From NCBI GenBank assembly GCA_026182355.1, contig JAPFBL010000068.1, positions 2,497,001 to 2,561,000 on the forward strand: DNA of 64,000 nucleotides, read 5' to 3'. A program made the position numbers and the translations under genes. Positions 61,210-64,000 of the stretch are shown piece by piece. Every line of letters begins with the position of its first letter. The stretch's first letter is position 1. The DNA comes from Hermatobates lingyangjiaoensis (lineage: Eukaryota > Arthropoda > Insecta > Hemiptera > Hermatobatidae). The notes beneath the pieces are model-generated. The model made no database searches and was not told the origin of the DNA. It saw only the letters and a list, made by a program, of their open reading frames with translations.

Positions 61210-63420
61210 ATCAATTATTTATCAATTCTTCTCAAAGATCCACTGTATTTATGGTTTCTACACACAGCTTCAATAGAATTAAACACTTTTCCCATTGAAC
61301 AAGAAAATTAGTTTTTTTAATTCTCTAGCAGTTTCTTTGTATGTTACTGTAAAAAAGAAGTGAATTCACAAATTAATGTACTTCCATAAAAGTTAATGTC
61401 TATTCGGCATATTTGTTCCCTATTCAAAAAATTGTCTGTCTTTCACTATGTCCTCATAAAAGGTACAAGTGTTTTCGTAACTAAATTTGTTTGTGAAAAA
61501 CAATGGAAGTTGTTACGAATTTCTAAGGTGCTCTGAACAAAGCTAAGGGCAGCAGAAGCCCTCTTTTAACCTCAAGTTGAAATTGGACAATGTGACACCC
61601 CCTTGTCAGTGACTGTAGGTATTATTTTTTCAATTCATAGGGAGTATATGCCACTTGTCACCACTTGAATTACTATTTGTTTAGATCGTGAATCGTTATG
61701 ATTAAATTATTTCTTAAATTTTTTATAATTTTTTTGAAACTGTAATGCCTAATAAGTGGTTATTGAAAAGGAAAAATCAGCATGACTGAGAAGAGAATAC
61801 TCAGAGGAAAGCTAAACAGAATAGCAGCTAAACTTGAGAGGAGGAATGAAGATCAAAGATCTCGCCTTCAGCATGAAGAGCAAAGTGTCAGAAAAATCCA
61901 ATTTTTCACACACACACACACACACGCACATACACACTCATACACATAAGCTTACAACCACATATTTATGTATATAATACTAAAATAAAACCGGGACTCT
62001 GTTTTCCTTGTTAAAATCAAACCCTCAAATACGAAGTTCGGTTTTTATTCAAAACATTTTTCACAGCCAGAGTAAGAATTTATTGTATGAATGAAGAAGG
62101 TTGTAAATAAATACGAAATGATAGTATTTTTGAGATTTTGATTTGAAGCTGGAAGCTGAACAAGTCCTAATTTTATTTTCGTATTATTCTAGTAGACGGT
62201 CGATATAGATTTCAATTAAATATATTCAGTATAACATGGAAACAGATAACATATCTAAACTCATTACTTTTTCATAAATGAGGCAATATCTTTCAGACAG
62301 GGACAACATAAAAGGCCTTAGAGCATTGTTTTAAATTTATATTCACTATGGTAAATTAATCCATCTATTATATCAAGTGTTATTGTGATTTTTGCATATA
62401 TACATAAACCAAGGATAAAATCAGACAAGGAACTATAATTAATATGTTAAAATTACAACACTCATAAAATATATTGTCAATTAGGAGTAGACTAAACTGT
62501 TAATTCATTTCATTTCATTTACTATTCATTTCAGTTACTATTTGGGGGCGTTTACAAAAACAGAAATAAATAGTAAAGTTAATAATAAAATAACTTATTA
62601 AAGCTATTTTCAATATGCATGGTTACATTAAATGGAATACAATATGCTAGATTTAATAGTTTGATATTTTCGAAAAATTATAAGTATCGCCTAAGAATAT
62701 TATCTATGAAAATGTTTGAAATATGCATGATAAATTAACTACAAACTTAATAAATATTATTCATTTTTTTTATTTTTTTAGAGCATATTATATTTTGAAA
62801 TAAGTGGAAGCTTATGTACCACTTGAATTATTTTTAGGACAATTTGGTATTAAATTATTTAAGAATTAAAAACTCCTTGCAAATATTCATAATATATGGA
62901 TTGTTATCATGCAATACTCTCATAAAGATAATACTTAATACTAAGTTTCAGGTTTGTGTAATCACCAGAAGAGCGGAAAACAATTAGCACTCGTTTTCTT
63001 TTAACGTACTATGAAGATCCTTCCGATAATTCAATGCCCCCAACGGTAATAATGATTTTCTGTAGTAAGAAAAGAACCATATATCTGCACATTTTTATGA
63101 GAAATTGTTGAACTGTTCTACTTGTAGCATTATTGTAAAATTGTGATACTGACCCATTCATTTAGAAGCAAACAAAGAACCTGTACAGATCCAGGCATCA
63201 TCAAGAAATTTCAAATTCATGGGACCTCAAAACGTATATATCTATCCATAGATTTTTTCATGACTACTATAATTTATTTAAATTGAAGTAAAAAAAAAGA
63301 AAAAATAAACATGGTTGTCTACGTGTTTATTTTTTTGTAATATGTATAATTTATAAAAGAAAGAAACAATCCTGTAGGATATTGTAAATTTGTATTTGAC
63401 CACTTTGGTAGAATGAGCTT
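61210..63420. other. Mostly featureless; (CA)n near 61910
   Basis: (CA)n at about 61908-61926. 62295-62400 has AAGGCCTTAGAGCATTG, a fragment of the IR-E end family. The rest is A+T-rich. Confidence 0.45.
61782..61905 (+). CDS. Short charged coding-like frame, unrecognised
   Basis: From ATG at 61782 the frame reads MTEKRILRGKLNRIAAKLER, then RNEDQRSRLQHEEQSVRKIQ before running into the (CA)n tract. The Arg/Glu/Gln-rich helical character looks like genuine protein, perhaps the N-terminus of a mobile-element protein or an exon cut by the microsatellite. No splice donor or continuation identified. Confidence 0.25.
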
Positions 63421-63429
63421 TGAAGAAAG

Positions 63430-63660
63430 TGAGTAGACCTAATTTGTGACAAAGGTAAGGCACGAGGAGCATATTAGAGTTGAAGAACCTCGAGAGTAGT
63501 GGCACAAAGAGTGTGGGTTATCCGTCACCTGTCGAGCGCCCGTGCCGGGGTCTCCATCAATCATTCGACAAAGCACTCGCTCTCGACGGCCTACGCCCTC
63601 TATAGGGAGCCCTAATGACTGGCTTCGGCAAGCCTCGAGCACTCATCACTCAAAAGGTGT
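63430..63660. other. GC-richer islet with G-to-C skew switch
   Basis: 63421-63520 is G-rich (GTAAGGCACGAGGAGC, GAGTGTGGG) and 63541-63600 is C-rich (CTCTCGACGGCCTACGCCCTC). The switch lies near 63540 at GCGCCCGTGCCGGGG. No recognised protein. Confidence 0.5.
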
Positions 63661-63921
63661 TGGGTCATCTTATGTTAATCTTTAAAACAAAGAATGTTGC
63701 TAAGTGAAAACACTTAGTAAGCTTAGAGCGAAATGTGGTAAAGTGATAGTTCACAGAAATACGAGGAAATAAACAGATGTATACAGAGTGCGTGGTCCAA
63801 TGCTTCGTAAAGAATTGGATGATTGCTTGCTTCCAGTGACCACACTTATATATTGTCACCTTTAGTGTGCTCTAGGGCTGTAAATTGTGGCTTTTAGGGT
63901 GGCCTTACTCGAGTTTATGTA

Positions 63922-64000
63922 GAGCAGGGGTCTTAACATCGTACAGACTAGAGACCGGTCTAGAGTCATGCCAAGATTGAGACACCCTGTCTTCAGTACG
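63922..64000 (+). mobile_element. Possible hAT terminus at window edge
   Basis: GAGCAGGGGTCTTAAC resembles CAGGGGT-type hAT ends and GAGACCGGTCTAGAG follows. The element, if real, continues past the window. Confidence 0.25.

Overview
The window reads as non-genic, strongly A+T-rich animal DNA. It is crowded with simple-sequence repeats and decayed transposable elements, and I found no complete protein-coding gene. The mix (Penelope-like retroelements with GIY-YIG nuclease, tRNA-derived SINEs, hAT, pogo/Tigger, Merlin and Helitron remnants, long TA, GA and CA tracts) fits an invertebrate. An arthropod such as a crustacean is my guess, but nothing here fixes the species. All base-composition statements are hand counts or impressions.

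Layout. 0-10 kb: a hAT-type element with a near-matching 8-bp duplication, a full SINE with an 11-bp duplication, a Merlin transposase remnant, and one minus-strand ORF (5.5-5.85 kb) that is the best candidate for a real host exon. 10-14 kb: a dense Penelope-like (PLE) cluster on both strands, including a copy flanked by inverted repeats. 14-24 kb: a decayed minisatellite, a complete non-autonomous pogo element with TA duplication, a SINE, and long unremarkable stretches. 24-34 kb: a PLE 3' end, the best SINE copy, a LINE RNase H remnant, and a clean 689-bp hAT element that carries a compound microsatellite. 34-43 kb: PLE ends, a nested inverted repeat, two kinds of tRNA-derived repeat, a PLE nuclease remnant and a Helitron helicase remnant. 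43-54 kb: three GC-richer islets, a ~120-bp satellite (5 units) and a 72-bp satellite (5 units). 54-61 kb: a second PLE cluster with the best-preserved reverse transcriptase/GIY-YIG frame and several fold-back repeats. 61-64 kb: mostly featureless.

Three patterns run across the window. (1) Penelope ends repeatedly occur as fold-back inverted repeats whose hinge lies next to a conserved CTGANGA - short stem - GAAA motif that resembles a hammerhead ribozyme core, and most copies abut (TA)n. (2) About nine GC-richer islets all switch from G-rich/C-poor on the left to C-rich/G-poor on the right, as expected if cytosines deaminate on resected single strands around recurrent double-strand breaks. 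(3) A satellite unit shares a GC-rich 14-mer and a degenerate version of the ribozyme-like motif with PLE-associated sequence, suggesting it was born from a retroelement end.
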